Source: Sorghum bicolor (Eukaryota; Streptophyta; Magnoliopsida; Poales; Poaceae). Taken from it: DNA of 64,000 bases. Positions within the stretch are counted from its first letter, which is position 1, and each line of letters begins with the position of its first letter. Made by a program: the position numbers and the translations under genes. The stretch spans positions 310,660-374,659 of the forward strand of contig NW_018396401.1 in NCBI RefSeq assembly GCF_000003195.3, read 5' to 3'. Below are positions 1 to 13,242 of the stretch, one piece after another. The notes under the pieces were generated by a model. That model had not been told where the DNA came from. It did not search any database and was given only the letters and a program-made list of their open reading frames with translations.

Positions 1-3000
1 AGGCGCAAACCATGCACATATCTTGCACCAAAACTAACACTATTTCTAAATAGACGAAAGCGAGGTTCCATATGACACGTCATCAAGGAGTTCCATCGGG
101 TGCATCCAAATTGATTTCCAAGCATATGGTATGTTCCATGCAAACCGTGCACCTATCTTGCATCAAGATTAGCACTATCTCCAAACAGTCCAAACCGAGC
201 TTCCACTTGAGCCTCTTCATCTAGGAGTACAAAGAGGTGCGTCCAAAATTCTTTCTTAGACTATGGTGCATTAGGCACAAACTATGCACCTATCTTGCAC
301 CAAAACTAACATTGTCTCCAAACAGACCGAAGCGAGATTCCATATGACACACGTCATCTCGGAGTTCCATTGGGAGCATCCAAATTGATTTCTTAACATA
401 TGGTACGTTCTATCCAAACTGTGCAACTATCTTGCATCAAGATTAGCACTATATCCGAATAGACCAAATCGAGCCTCCACTTGAGCCTCTTCAACTACGA
501 GTACCATCGGGTGCATCTAACATGCTTTCTTAGCCTATGGTGCATTAGGCATAAACCGTGCACATATCTTTTACCAAAACTAACACTGTCTCTAAACGAA
601 CCGAAGCAATATTCCATAAGACACCTATCATCAAGGAGTTATATAAGGTGCGTCCTCATTGATTTCTGAGCATAGCGTATGTTCCATGCAAACCATGCAT
701 CTATCTTGCATCAAGATTAGCACTATCTCCAAACAGACCAAACCGAGCTTTCACTTGAGCCCCATGACCGAGGAGTACCATCTGGTGCGTCCAAAATGGT
801 TTCTTATCCTATGGTTCATTAGGTGTAAACCGTTCACCTATCTTGTACCGAAACTAACACTGTCTCTAAACAGACCGAAGTGAGATTCCATATGACACAT
901 GTCATCTAGGAGTTCCATCTGTTATGTCCAAATTGATTTATGAGCATATGATATGTTCCATGCAAATCGTGCACCTATCTTGCATCAAGATTAGCACTAT
1001 CTCTAAATAGACCGAACCGAGCCTCCACTTGAGCATCTTCACATAGGAGTACCAACAGGTGCTTCCAAAATGGTTTCTTAGACTTTGGTGCATTAAGCGC
1101 AAACCGTGCATATATCTTGCACCAAAACTAATACTATCTCTAAGCACACCAAAGCGAGATTCCATATGACACACGTCATCAAAGAGTTCTATCGGGTGTG
1201 TCCAAATTAATTTCTAAGCATATGGTACGTTCCATGCAGACCGTGCATCTATCTTGCATCAGATTAGCACTATCTCCAAATAGACCAAACTGAGCTTTCA
1301 CTTGAGCCTTTTACCTAGGAGTACCATTGGGTGCGTCCAAAATGGTTTCTTAGCCTATGTTGCATTATGTGCAAACCTTGCACCTATCTTGCACCGAAAC
1401 TAACATTGTCTCCAAACAGACTATGGTTTCTTAGACTATGGTGCATTAGGTGCCAACTGTGCACCTATCTTGCACCGAAACTAACAATGTCTCCAAATGG
1501 ACCAAAGCAAGATTCCATATGACACACGTCATCAAGGAGTTCAATCGGGTGCATGCAAATTGATTTCCAAGCATATGGTATGTTCCATGCAAACTAGGCA
1601 CCTACCTTGCATAATGATTAGCACTATCTCCAAACTGACCGAACTAAGCTTCCACTTGAGCCTCTTCACCCAGGAGTTCCAAATAGTGCATCCAAAATGG
1701 TTTCTTAGACTATGGTGCATTAGGCACAAACTGTGCACCTATCTTGCACTAAAACTTACAATGTCTACAAACATACCGAAGCAAGATTCCATATGACACT
1801 CGTCATCTAGGAGTTCCATTGGGTGCGTCCAAATTGGTTTCTAAGCATATGGTATGTTCCTTGCAAATCATGCACCTATCTTGCATCAAGATTAGCACTA
1901 TCTCCAAAATAGATCAAACTAAGCTTCCACTTGAGCCTCTTCACCGAAGTACCAACAGGTGCTTCCAAAATGGTTTCTTAGACTATGGTGCGCTAGGCGC
2001 AAACCATGCACATATCTTGCACCAAAACTAACATTATTTCTAAATAGACCAAAGCGAGATTCCATATGACACACGTCATCGAGGAGTTCCATCGGGTGCA
2101 ACCAATTTGATTTCCAAGCATATGGTTTGTTCCATGCAAACCACGGTTAGCACTATCTCCAAACAGATCGAACCAAGCTTCCACTTGAGCCTCTTCATCT
2201 AGGAGTACACATAGGTGTGTCAAAAATGGTTTCTTAGACTATGGTGCATTAGGCACAAACTATGCACCTATCTTGCACCAAAACTAACATTGTCTCGAAA
2301 CAGACCGAAGCGAGATTCCATATGACACACGTAATCCAGGAGTTCCATTGGGTGCGTCCAAATTGATTTCTTAACATATGGTACGTTCTATCCAAACTGT
2401 GCAACTATCTTGCATCAAGATTAGGACTATATCTGAACAGACCAAATCGAGCCTCCACTTGAGCCTCTTCAACTACGAGTACCACCGGGTGCGTCTAAAA
2501 TGGTCTCTTAGCCTAGGGTGCATTAGGCGTAAACCGTGCACATATCTTCTACCAAAAATAACATTGTCTCTAAATGAACCGAAGCAATATTCCATATGAC
2601 ACACATCATCAAGGAGTTATATCAGGTGCGTCCTAATTGATTTTTGAGCATATCGTATGTTCCATGCAAACCGTGCATCTATCTTGCAACAAGATTAGCA
2701 CAATCTCCAAACAGACCAAACCGAGCTTTCACTTGAGCCCCTTGACCTAGGAGTACCATCGTGTGCGTCCAAAATGGTTTCTTATCCTATGGTGCATTAG
2801 GTGCAAACCGTGCACCTATCTTGTACCGAAACAAACACTGTCTCTAAAGGACCGAAGTGAGATTCCATATGGCACATGTCATCTAGGAGTTCCATCTGTT
2901 ACGTCCAAATTGATTTCTGAGCATATGGTACGTTCCATGCAAATCGTGCACCTATCTTGCATCAAGATTAGCACTATCTCTAAACAGACCAAACCGAGCC

Positions 3001-6000
3001 TCCACTTGAGCCTCTTCACATAGGAGTACCAATAGGTGCTTCCAAAATGGTTTCTTAGACTTTGGTGCATTAGGTGCAAACCGTGCATATATCTTGCACC
3101 AAAACTAATACTGTCTCTAAGCACACCAAAGCGAGATTCCATATGACACACGTCATCAAGGAGTTCTATCGGGTGTGTCCAAATTAATTTCTAAGCATAT
3201 GGTACGTTCCATGCAGTCCGTGCATCTATCTTGCATCAAGATTAGCACTATCTCCAAATAGACCAAACTGAGCTTTCACTTGAGACTTTTACCTAGGAGT
3301 ATCATCGGGTGCGTCCAAAATGGTTTTTTAGCCTATGCTGCATTATGTGCAAACCTTGCACCTATCCTGCACCGAAAATAACACTGTCTCCAAACAGACT
3401 ATGGTTTCTTAGACTTTGGTGCATTAGGTGCCAACTGTGCACCTATCTTGCACCGAAACTAACAATGTCTCCAAATGGACCGACGCGAGATTCCAAATGA
3501 CACACGTCATCAAGGAGTTCCATCGGGTGCATCCAAATTGATTTCCAAGCATATGGTATGTTCCATGCAAACCATGCACCTACCTTGCATAAGGATTGGC
3601 ACTATCTCCAAACCGACCGAACCAAGCTTCCAATTGAGCCTCTTCACCCAGGAGTACCAAATAGTGCGTCTAAAATGGTTTCCTAGACTATGGTGCATTA
3701 GGCGCAAACTGTGCACCTATTTGCACTAAAACTAACAATGTCTACAAACGAACCGAAGTAAGATTCCATATGACACACGTCATCTAGGAGTTCTATTGGG
3801 TGCGTCCAAATTGATTTCTAAGCATATGGTATCTTCCTTGCAAATCATGCACCTATCTTGCATCAAGATTAGCACTATCTCCAAAACAGATCAAACCGAG
3901 CCTCCACTTTAGCCTCTTCACCGAAGTACCAACAGGTGCTTCCAAAATGGTTTCTTAGACTATGGTGCATTAGGCTCAAACCATGCACATATCTTGCACC
4001 AAAACTAACACTGTTTCTAAACAGACCAAAGCGAGATTCCATATGACACACGTCATCAAGGAGTTCCATCGGGTGCATCCAAATTGATTTCCAAGCATAT
4101 AGTATGTTCCATGCAAACCGTGCACCTATCTTGCATCAAGATTAGCACTATCTCCAAATAGACCGAACTGAGCTTCCACTTGAGCCTTTTCTTCTTGGAG
4201 TACAAACAGGTGCGTCAAAAATGGTTTCTTATCCTATGGTGCATTAGGTGCAAACCGTGCACCTATCTTGCAACGAAACTAACACTGTCTCTAAACGGAC
4301 CGAAGTGAGATTGCATGTGACACATGTCATCTAGGAGTTCCATCTGGTGCGTCCAAATTGATTTCTGAGCATATGGTATGTTCCATGCAAATCGTGCACC
4401 TATCTTGCATCAAGATTAGCACTATTTCTAAACAGACCGAACCGAGCCTCCTCTTGAGCCTCTTCACCTAGGAGTACCAATAGGTGCTTCCAAAATGGTT
4501 TCTTAGACTTTGATGCATTAGGCGCAAATCGTGCACATATGTTGCACCGAAACTAATACTGTCAAAGCGAGATTTTGTATGACACACGTCATCTAGGAGT
4601 TCCATCATGTGCTTCCAGATTGTTTTCCAAGCATTTGGTATGTTTCATGCAAACTATGCACCTATCTTGCATCAAGATTAGCACTATCTCCAATTAGACC
4701 GAACCGAGCATCCACTTGAGCCCCTTCACCTAGGAGTACCAACAAGTATGTCCAAAATGGTTTCTTAGACTATGGTGCATTAGGTGCAAACTGTGCACCT
4801 ATCTTGCACCAAAACTAACAATATCTCCAAATGGACCGAAGCGAGATTCCATATGACACATGTCATCAAGGAGTTCCATCGGGTGCATCGAAAATGATTT
4901 CGAAGCATATTGTATGTTCCATGCAAACCATGCACCTACGTTGTATAAGGATTAGCACTATCTCAAACTGACCGAACCAAGCTTCCACTTGAGCCTCTTC
5001 ACCCAGGAGTACCACATAGTGCATCCAAAATGGTTTCTTAGACTATGGTGCATTAGCCGCAAACTGTGCACCTATCTTGCACTAGAACTTACAATGTTTA
5101 CAAACGAACCGAAGCAAGATTCCATATGACACACGTCATCAAGGAGTTCTATTGGGTGTGTCCAAATTAATTTCTAAGCATATGGTACGTTCCATGCAGA
5201 CCGTGCATCTATCTTGCATGAAGATTAGCACTATCTCCAAACAGATCAAACCGAGCTTCCACTTGAGCCTCTTCACCGAAGTACCAACAGGTGCTTCCAA
5301 AATGGTTTCTTAGATATGGTGCATTAGGCCCAAACCAAGCACATATCTTGCACCGAAACTAACACTGTTTCTAAATAGACCAAAGCGAGATTACATATGA
5401 CACAGGTCATCAGGGAGTTCCATCGGGTGCATACAAATTGATTTCCAAGCATATGGTATGTTCCATGCAAACCGTGCACCGATCTTGCATCAAGATTAGC
5501 ACTATCTCCAAACAAACCGAACCGAGCTTTCACTTGAGCCTCTTCATCTAGGAGTACAAACAGGTGTGTCAAAAATGGTTTCTTAGACTATGGTGCAGTA
5601 GGCACAAACTATGCACCTATCTTGCACCGAAACTAACATTGTCTCCAAACAGACTGAAGCGAGATAACATATAACACACGTCATCTAGGAGTTCCATTTG
5701 GTGCGTCCAAATTGATTTCTTAACATATGGTATGTTCCATGCAAACTATGCAACTATCTTGTATCAAGATTAGCACTCTATCCGAACAGACCAAATCGAG
5801 CCTCCAGTTGAGCCTCTTCAACTACGAGTACCATCTGGTGCAACTAAAATGGTTTCTTAGCCTATGGTGCATTAGGCGTAAACCATGCACATATCTTCTA
5901 CCAAAACTAACACTGTCTCTAAATGAACCGAAGCAAGATTCCATATGACACACATCATCAAGGAGTTATATCAGGTGCGTCCTAATTGATTTCTGAGCAT

Positions 6001-7020
6001 ATCGTATGTTCCATGCAAACTGTGTATCTATCTTGCATCAAGATTAGCACTATCTCCAAACCGACCAAACCGAGCTTTCATTTGAGCCCCTTGACCTAGG
6101 AGTACCGTCGGGTGCGTCCAAAATGGTTTCTTATCCTATAGCGCATTAGGTGCAAACCGGGCACCTATCTTGCACCGAAACTATCACTGTCTCTAAACGG
6201 ACCGAAGTGTGATTCCATATGACACATGTCATCTTAGAGTTCCATCTAGTGCTTCCAAATTGATTTCTAAGCATATGGTATGTTCGATGCAAATCGTGCA
6301 ACTATCTTGCATTTAGATTAGCACTATCTCTAAACAGACCGAACCGAGCCACCACTTGAGCCTCTTCACCTAGAAGTACCAACAGGTGCTTCCAAAATAG
6401 TTTCTTGGACTTTAATGCATTAGGCGCAAACCAGGCACATATCTTGTACCGAAACTAATACTATCTCTAAGCACACCAAAGCGAAATTCCATATGACACA
6501 CGTCATCAAGGAGTACTATTGGGTGTGTCTAAATTAATTTCTAAGCATATGGTACGTTCTATGCAGACCGTGCATCTATCTTGCATCAAGATTAGCACTG
6601 TCTCCAAATAGACCAAACCGAGCTTTCACTTGAGCCTTTTTCCTAGGAGTACCATCGGGTGCGTCCAAAATGGTTTCTTAGCCTATGCTGCATTTTGTGC
6701 AAACCTTGCACCTATCTTGCACCAAAACTAACAGTCTCCAAACAGACCGAAGCAAGATTTCGTATGACACATGTCATCTAGGAGTTCCATCATGTGCATC
6801 CAGATTGTTTTCCAAGCATTTGGTTGTTCCATGCAAACCGTGCACCTATCTTGCATCAAGATTAGCACTATCACCAAACAGACCGAACCGAGGATCCACT
6901 TGAGCCCCTTCACCTAGGAGTACCAACAAGTGCGTCCAAAATGGTTTCTTATACTATGGTGCATTAGGTGCAAACTGTGCACCTATCTTGCACCGAAACT
7001 AACAATGTCTCCAAATGGAC
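1..7020. repeat. Centromere-type tandem satellite, array 1
   Basis: The stretch is built from one monomer of about 136-137 bp. Two variants alternate: one reads 'cttgcaccaaaactaacac', the other 'cttgcatcaagattagcac', giving a dimer of about 272 bp (compare positions 6, 141 and about 277). Longer blocks also recur: the block around 399 returns at 2378 (offset 1979) and about 5727 (offset 3349), so there is higher-order structure with variable unit number. Some monomers are shortened, for example near 1420 and 3400. Monomer length and style fit the 137-bp centromeric satellite of sorghum and sugarcane; that identity is inference. Many short ORFs occur on both strands but simply repeat with the monomer and are not genes. 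Confidence 0.93.
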
Positions 7021-7100
7021 CCTAAACCCTCTAGAACTTTTCTATAGAACTATTTTCCAAATGGACCCGAAACTAACAATGTCTCCAAAATTGTCTATAA
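7021..7100. other. Patchwork junction between satellite and LTR element
   Basis: Satellite sequence stops in 'ccaaatggacc', about 35 bases of retroelement internal sequence follow ('gaacttttctatagaac'), then about 30 bases of satellite ('cgaaactaacaatgtctcc'), then the retroelement again. The retroelement piece occurs twice at the join but once at 29075-29110. This alternation looks like template switching during break repair. Confidence 0.7.
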
Positions 7101-7830
7101 CTTTTCTATAAAACTATTTTCCAAATTCTATAGTCATATTTGTCCCAAACAGCAAGTACACCAAACTGGTCTAGATTCTGGACAGCACAACTGTGTCATC
7201 TTGTGATTTTTGTATCTTCCAAACCATATTAGATATGAGGGTGATTCTTGCGGTCAGAGAAAGATCTTGAAGTCTAGTTGTTCCGAGAAAAATTTGATAA
7301 ACGTTGCATGATCAGAACTTGAGATACACCAGAATTATGGCAGACTGCTCCAGAAATCAGCAAGGGATAGAAACAAGAGATAGCCAAACCCAACTACTTA
7401 TTTCATTAATCCTTATTCCTTAGGTCTATAAACTAATGAAATTGTGGAAAATCCCACAAGATCATTGCAATCATTAGAAATATCCAAATCAAGCATAAGC
7501 ATAATAACAAACCAACTAAGCACACTTCACTCAATTTGCGATACTATCGTTCTCTTCATAGTAAGCGTAGAGATCTTAAAACACCTATTCCAATGATGCC
7601 AGAAGGTGGTAAGAAAAAGTTCTAAAAGCATATCAAAGCAAGGAGTGGGGATGAGAACAAGTCTTTAAAATAAGCAATAAGGTGAAGATGAATAGCAATG
7701 AAAAGGATATAGTATAGAGGAAAATATCAAGGTTTATAGAGCAAGGATCTTATAGCAATTTCAAAATCTTAAGATGGCCAATTTCTAACTAGGCTTGCGT
7801 CCTACAGTCATCATTGCTTTGATACCACTT
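7101..7830 (-). mobile_element. Internal-region fragment of non-autonomous LTR element
   Basis: This stretch is nearly identical to 29100-29809, the 5' part (element sense, minus strand) of the internal region of the same LTR element. It ends at its primer binding site beside the left LTR. It carries no ORF of note. Its presence outside the left LTR shows that the element once had at least one more internal region and LTR on this side, now lost at the satellite junction. Confidence 0.8.
7816..7827 (-). promoter_or_regulatory. Primer binding site (initiator tRNA-Met type)
   Basis: The minus strand reads TGGTATCAAAGC, one base from the usual plant PBS TGGTATCAGAGC complementary to initiator tRNA-Met. 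It lies 3 bases from the LTR end at 7831. Confidence 0.75.
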
Positions 7831-9416
7831 TGTAATACCTGATTTTAAGGACAAAACCAGATATGCGCCATATGTGAGTCTTAGAAGCCAAATCTCACAT
7901 ATAGCTACAAATAAGGGGTAATATCAAAAGACAATGCATAAGTATATAACGTACTTAGTATAAAAGAGATAACCTTTAATAGCAAACAGTGGATAGACAA
8001 CTCCAACTTCGGGTATTAACTCCACTCTACAGGATCCAACTGACTGGTTGATCACAAGCCTAAACTCCTCCTGAGGTTTGGGGAAAATAGCAAGAGTGAG
8101 TCCATGTCGAACTCCACAAGTATAGCAACTAGATTGTATAGCTCCCATAATCTCATGATCAATGTGACATAAATAATGTAGAGTATTAAACAATAAATAA
8201 TGAGTATTTTAACACAACAAGACTCATCACCCTTAATGCAAGAATCTCCAAGGCCGCTCCTGACCGTGAGCTCGGCTAGTATACCAGTTTTACACTCTGC
8301 AGAGGTTGTACATCTTTACCCATGAGTCATGATTTACCCTTTCGCCCGAGATGATCAGCCTCTTATCCCACTTCCTAGGAGGGTCGGCAGGGATCACTAT
8401 GAAGCCTTTCAAAAGTTCGTCTAACATGTTAGGGCCGCAAGGTTTCCTTCGCGAGCAGATATAGATACCCCCTTCCGAATGGCACAATGACGCGCAGCCT
8501 ATACACATAGGGACAGGGGCTCGCACTATACCCGTGTCGGTTCAGCCCCTCTAGCGCCCTTTCGGGTAACCTCTAACAAGCTAGAAAAGGTCTTTATACT
8601 GAGCTAAAGCCAGAGCCATTATAGCCCTCATGGTTGCACTGTTGTCCCGGTTATCACCTACAGATAATTCATCAAGTTGCTAAAAAGTCATTTTTATCGT
8701 TTATTACTTAACATTAATCAAGTCACAAGATCATGGTCACAGAAATAAAATCCAAATGCTATACTTGCCTTAGTCCAAATGCTCTTGTTGATCTTGCTAG
8801 TTGTCCAAGTACTGATCTTGATCACTGAAGCACTCTTGTTCACCACGAATTGCTCACCGTCTAAACTCGATCATCGATCACACAAACAATCGGAGACAAA
8901 CATACACGAAGCAAACAAAGCTACAATTAGAACAGTACACCAATCATATAAAAACATTATGAAAAGTTTATAAAATAATTCTACGCATCGCTACGATCTC
9001 ACAAACGTAAAGATCACGAAAATCGGAGCTAAAACGAAGAAGATATGAATTTTCTAAGATTTTATACAGAAAAGTAATTAATTAAATAGGATCACGAAAT
9101 TAAAAAGTTTCAAACTGATAAAACAGTGAGACTAACATGTAGAGCTCATGATTACGAACCTAACACAATTTGAATGGATCAAAACGGAGTTAAAATGATC
9201 TTTGTATGAAGGATTAGAGGTTCAAAAGACGGACAAGCATATACACGTACATACACTCTGCATATTACGATGAGTGATATATAGCTCCACGATGTGTAGA
9301 TGTAAATAATGAAATTTCTAGAATTAAAGCATATTATAAGTGAAAAACTATTATTTATCGAACAAGCAAGATATAAGTTTGATATCAATATAAAGCAGTG
9401 CATGAGGATCATTGGT
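7831..9416 (-). mobile_element. Left LTR of non-autonomous element, part 1
   Basis: The LTR starts TGTAATACC on the plus strand and continues after the CACTA insertion to GGTGTTACA at 27581. It aligns throughout with the intact LTR at 29810-32889, with scattered differences. Short minus-strand ORFs (for example 7924-8193 and 8290-8526) recur in both LTRs but resemble no protein family I know. The last three bases, GGT at 9414-9416, are the CACTA target-site copy. Confidence 0.88.
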
Positions 9417-9672
9417 CACTGGTGTAGGACGGGGCATTAGCACCGGTCGGGAAGGGCCTGTTGCCCCGGTTCCCGAGCCGGTGCTGCCCTTCCGGGACTA
9501 AAGGCCAACCCTTTAGTCCCGGTTTGGGCAACCGGGACTAAAGGCCCCCTCTTTAACACCGGTTGGTAATACGAACCGGTGTTAAAGGGTCCTGCCAGGG
9601 CTGCTACGTTGCAGGACCCTTTAACACCGGTTGGTATTACCAACCTACCAACCGGTGTTAAAGGGTTTCTTT
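9417..9672. repeat. CACTA left terminus and subterminal repeats
   Basis: Several inverted pairs of the type 'ctttagtcccggtt ... aaccgggactaaag' and 'ctttaacaccggtt ... aaccggtgttaaag' are packed into about 250 bases. Repeated short subterminal motifs are typical binding sites for the transposon-encoded DNA-binding protein in CACTA elements. The matching array is at the right end. Confidence 0.88.
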
Positions 9673-9963
9673 TTCTTTTTTTTTGGTTCACTTCTTCGGT
9701 TCTGTTTATTGTTTATATATAATATATAATAATAGGTTTTTCAATACATGTTTTTCTGATACAATAATATATTTATATTACACGCATATTAAGCATATAT
9801 AAATGAAAATTATAGGCTTAGCTTAATAATTAAGCTTTGCCTATAATAAAATGAATAGAACACATCAAAAATTAAATAGATATGTAAAAAGCTTTATATA
9901 TATATAGTTTTATATGTACAAAATTCGTAACACATATATACATAGAGTTTTTTCTCCCAATGT
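9673..9963. other. AT-rich 3' flank of the CACTA gene
   Basis: An AT-rich stretch lies between the subterminal repeats and the stop codon of the C48 exon. It probably holds the 3' untranslated region and polyadenylation signal of the minus-strand gene. I see no gene. Confidence 0.5.
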
Positions 9964-10940
9964 CTACAAACGATACAAATGATCATCGTTGTTTGGAATA
10001 AGAGTTTCGTTGCCGTTGAAGTGAAACTCGCCGTTTGGATTGATCACTTGGTCGCGGAGAAATCCTGCTATCGTCTCTTGGATAGCTTTGATTCGGTCTT
10101 GTTGTAGGACCTTTTCCCTCAGCCATTCCGTCTTTAATTTGAAATAAATAAAAAATGTATTAGTTATCTAAGTTATTCAATATAATTCAGGAGATAATGA
10201 AAAGAGACATGTAACGTACTCTGAGTGTCAATATAGGTGTTTGATTGACTTGTGCCATCATGAATTTGCACACGTAATATGCATATAGATTGTTCCCCCC
10301 TTCTTGTCTTAAACACCACTGTACGATATATATATATATAAATATTCACGACCACGACAATAAGAAGGCTAAAAGTTAGCGCAAGTTTGTTAGCTAGTAG
10401 AACTTACTTGTGGATGTATTATGTTAAGCCGCGCTTTACATCCACTGAGATGATCACGGTCAATGAATCTTTCCCAAACCCTATACACAGCCATTGTGGA
10501 TCGTGAACTAATAATTACAGAGTCATATTATGATATTTTTGTAGCTGAGATCGACATTACGTACCTTTGAATAATGTTTACCATTTGTTGATAATTTTCT
10601 TGTGGTTTTCTCATTGAGTCAAAGATTATCAACCGGTTCTTGAGAATTTCAATGACCATGAGTATCCAGTGAAAGCTGTTTACACACACATATATATAGT
10701 CAGTCCTATAATGTAAAATAAAATATGCATGCACTTAATAACTATATAACTCACTCGAAGTTGAAGGGGAAGAGTATTTTTTGTTTTTCTTTTTGGTTCA
10801 CAAAGAACCTCATAAGATTGTTGCAGACTTCTGTCTCATGATCTGCTGTCCACACTGCCTGCGGAGCCTTGAAAACAATATAAGGGTCAACGAACCTAAT
10901 ACTATTGTCATTTTTCATTCTGAGCTTTCTCATTTGGTAC
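9964..10940 (-). pseudogene. C48 (Ulp1-like) peptidase domain exons of the CACTA gene
   Basis: Five minus-strand exons read in one frame through good splice sites: 10940-10755, 10675-10565, 10480-10408, 10318-10220 and 10131-9964 (stop TAG at 9964-9966). The joined protein shows 'ILFPFNF', then FHWILMVIE with the catalytic His, then IIFDSMR with the Asp, then QEGGNNLYAYYVC. In the family the last motif normally carries the nucleophile Cys before Gly (CGYYVC-like); here it is Tyr-Ala, so the catalytic Cys appears lost, possibly by one G-to-A change. The C-terminal exon ends in a 'GEFHFNG' region. The upstream TNP2 exon (donor GTAAGT at 11033) joins exon 10940 in phase, so this may be the C-terminal part of one transposase-peptidase protein. 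Family membership is from motif memory. Confidence 0.75.
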
Positions 10941-11034
10941 CTGCATATATACATACAAATCCTAAGTGTGTAAGGATTATATACATGTAATTAAAGAAGT
11001 TAGAAGTATAATAAAAAGAAAAAAAATACTTACA

Positions 11035-12614
11035 GACAAAAGCAGCTGACAAGAGATTTGTCAAGAGCGTCGAGGTGGCATAATTGGTGCAATTCTTCGA
11101 ACTGCACGTATATGAGGTCTTTGACATAGAACACCTGACTCACGTCTGCAGCAAGGACGAATGGTTCGTCTTTGAACCCACTATTGTTAAGGTCCACGGT
11201 TGTCATCCCATACTCCTTGTCGACTGTTACCCCACCTCCGGTCATCTTCACCCATTGGCACCGGAACAAAGGAACTTTAAAATTAGCTGCATAGATTAGT
11301 TCCCATATGTCTTCTATGCGTCCATAATATGTTTGTCTGTTCCCATTTGGATCTGTGGCATCCACGCGTACACCACTATTTTGGTTGGTGCTCCTTTTAT
11401 CTTGGCCAACTGTGTAAAATGTGTTACCATTTATCTCGTACCCTTTGTATGTGAGGACATGCCATGATGGTTGCCTGGCCAACAAATAAAGTTGTTCATC
11501 AATGTTTTCATCACCTTGACATTTTTTGCGCAACCAATCGCCAAAAGTTTCCATGTGCTGACGCATTATCCAAGCTTCATTCTTCCCGGGCCACTGGGAC
11601 CGCAGGAAATCTTTGTGTACCTCAACATATGGTTCCACCAATGAGGAGTTCTGGAGAACTGTGTTGTGTGCTTTATTGAAGTAATCGTCTCCCGTACCAA
11701 TATATGTTTTCTTCCCAAGTGTTCCCTTTCCGCTGAGTCTGCCCTCGTGTCGAGATTCAGGAATGCCAATTGGGTCAAGGTCTGGAATAAAGTCAACACA
11801 GAACTCTATGACCTCCTCTGTTCCGTAGCCCTTGGCAATGCTTCCTTCTGGTCGGGAACGACTATGGACATATTTCTTTAGGACACCCATGAATCTCTCG
11901 AAGGGGAACATGTTGTGTAGGAACACAGGACTGAGAATACGAATCTCTTTGACCAGATGAACTAGGAGGTGTGTCATGATATCGAAGAAGGATGGAGGGA
12001 ACACCAACTCAAAGCTGACAAGACATTGAACGACATCATTCTGCAGAGTTGCTAGTTGCTCTGGATTGATTGCCTTCTGAGAAATTGCATTGAGGAATGC
12101 ACATAGCTTTACGGTGGCTAGACGTACGTGTGGAGGTAGAATTCCTCTTAAAACGACCGGCAGCAATTGCGTCATTAGAACGTGACAGTCATGGGACTTT
12201 AAGTTTAGGAATTTCTTCTCTGGCACATTAATTATTCCCTTGATATTGAAGGAGAATCCAGATGGGACCTTGATGCTGCTAAGACATTCAAACATGCTTT
12301 CCTTCTCTTCTTTGCTCAGAGCGTAGCTAGCAGAGCTTAAGTAATGACGTCCATCATCTGTCTTTTCTGGATGCAGGTTGTCTCGTTCTTTCATGCGCTG
12401 CAAGTCTTGTCATGCTTCAAGTGAATCCTTAGACTTCCCGTAGACACCCATGAATCCGAGCAAGTTCACACAAAGATTCTTTGTCAGGTGCATCACGTCG
12501 ATCGCGTTGCGGACCTCTAGGACATTCCAGTAAGGTAGCTCCCAAAATATGGATTTCTTCTTCCACATGGGTACGTGTCCCTTAGCATCCTTGGGAATAG
12601 GTTCGCTGCCTCGT
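11035..12614 (-). pseudogene. TNP2 transposase, 3' part (downstream of the Sirevirus)
   Basis: This is the continuation of the transposase gene whose 5' part is at 23034-24639. With the 5-bp target duplication counted once, the frame runs straight across the insertion (FGKGR joined to GSEPIPKDAK). It contains 'DVMHLTKNLCVNLLGF', typical of TNP2 transposases, then a DUF4218-like region ('LKSHDCHVLMTQLLPV') and a DUF4216-like region ('VPLFRCQWVK'). A TGA stop at 12412-12410 interrupts the frame; a CGA codon (Arg) is the likely ancestor. The exon ends at 11035/11034 with a GTAAGT donor. TNP2 catalyses cut-and-paste movement of CACTA elements in the nucleus. The copy is dead: split, with a nonsense codon. 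Confidence 0.88.
12610..12614. other. Sirevirus target-site duplication, left
   Basis: CTCGT, matching 23034-23038 after the 3' LTR. A 5-bp duplication is standard for LTR retrotransposon integration. Confidence 0.95.
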
Positions 12615-13242
12615 TGAAAGCCCTAGTTTGGTTTTGGATAATTGATGAAACCCTAGTACTAACCTCTATACTAAGTGTGTGTAGACTTAATGAGGTTGGT
12701 ACATGCCAAGTGATGGAGCAAGTGATGATCATGGTGATGATGGTGATGACCACAAGATGATCAAGTGCTCAACTTTGAAAAGAAGAAAGAGAAAAACAAA
12801 ACCGTAGAGATCAAGGCAAAGGTATTGCTTAGGGTTTTGGTTTTGGTGATCAAGACACCATAGAGGGTGTGATCACATTTAGGATAGATAGCCGTACTAT
12901 AAAGAGGGGAATTGTTTGGCTAAGCGGTTATCAAGTGCCACTAGGTGTCGTTGTTCATGTGCATGCATTTAAGAACCTAGTGCGCTAACTTAACTCCTTC
13001 AAAGAAAATGATTGTGAAAATGCTAACACACGTGCACATGTTGGTTTACACATTGTGGTGTTGGCACACTTTGAGAAGGAGGTGGAGTTTGAAGGGTAGA
13101 GAGAGGATGGGTTCCTCTCTCCCTCCCGCCGAGCTTGCGAGGCGAGATTCGGCGCTTTTCAAGAAAATGAATTGCATATTTTCTATTGCGCCGGTGGGAA
13201 ATTTGGAGAAGTAGCGGGAGTGTTTTCTCGCTGAGGAACACT

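Noticed and set aside
1..7020. Many ORFs of 60-100 codons on both strands of the satellite (also in 32890-38429), with similar proteins.
   Set aside because: They recur with the satellite period in several frames and strands; similarity comes from the repeat, not from protein selection.
7924..8526. Minus-strand ORFs of 89 and 78 codons in the non-autonomous LTR, conserved at 29904-30488.
   Set aside because: Conservation reflects LTR duplication; changes between copies include amino acid changes and a shifted start, with no family match.
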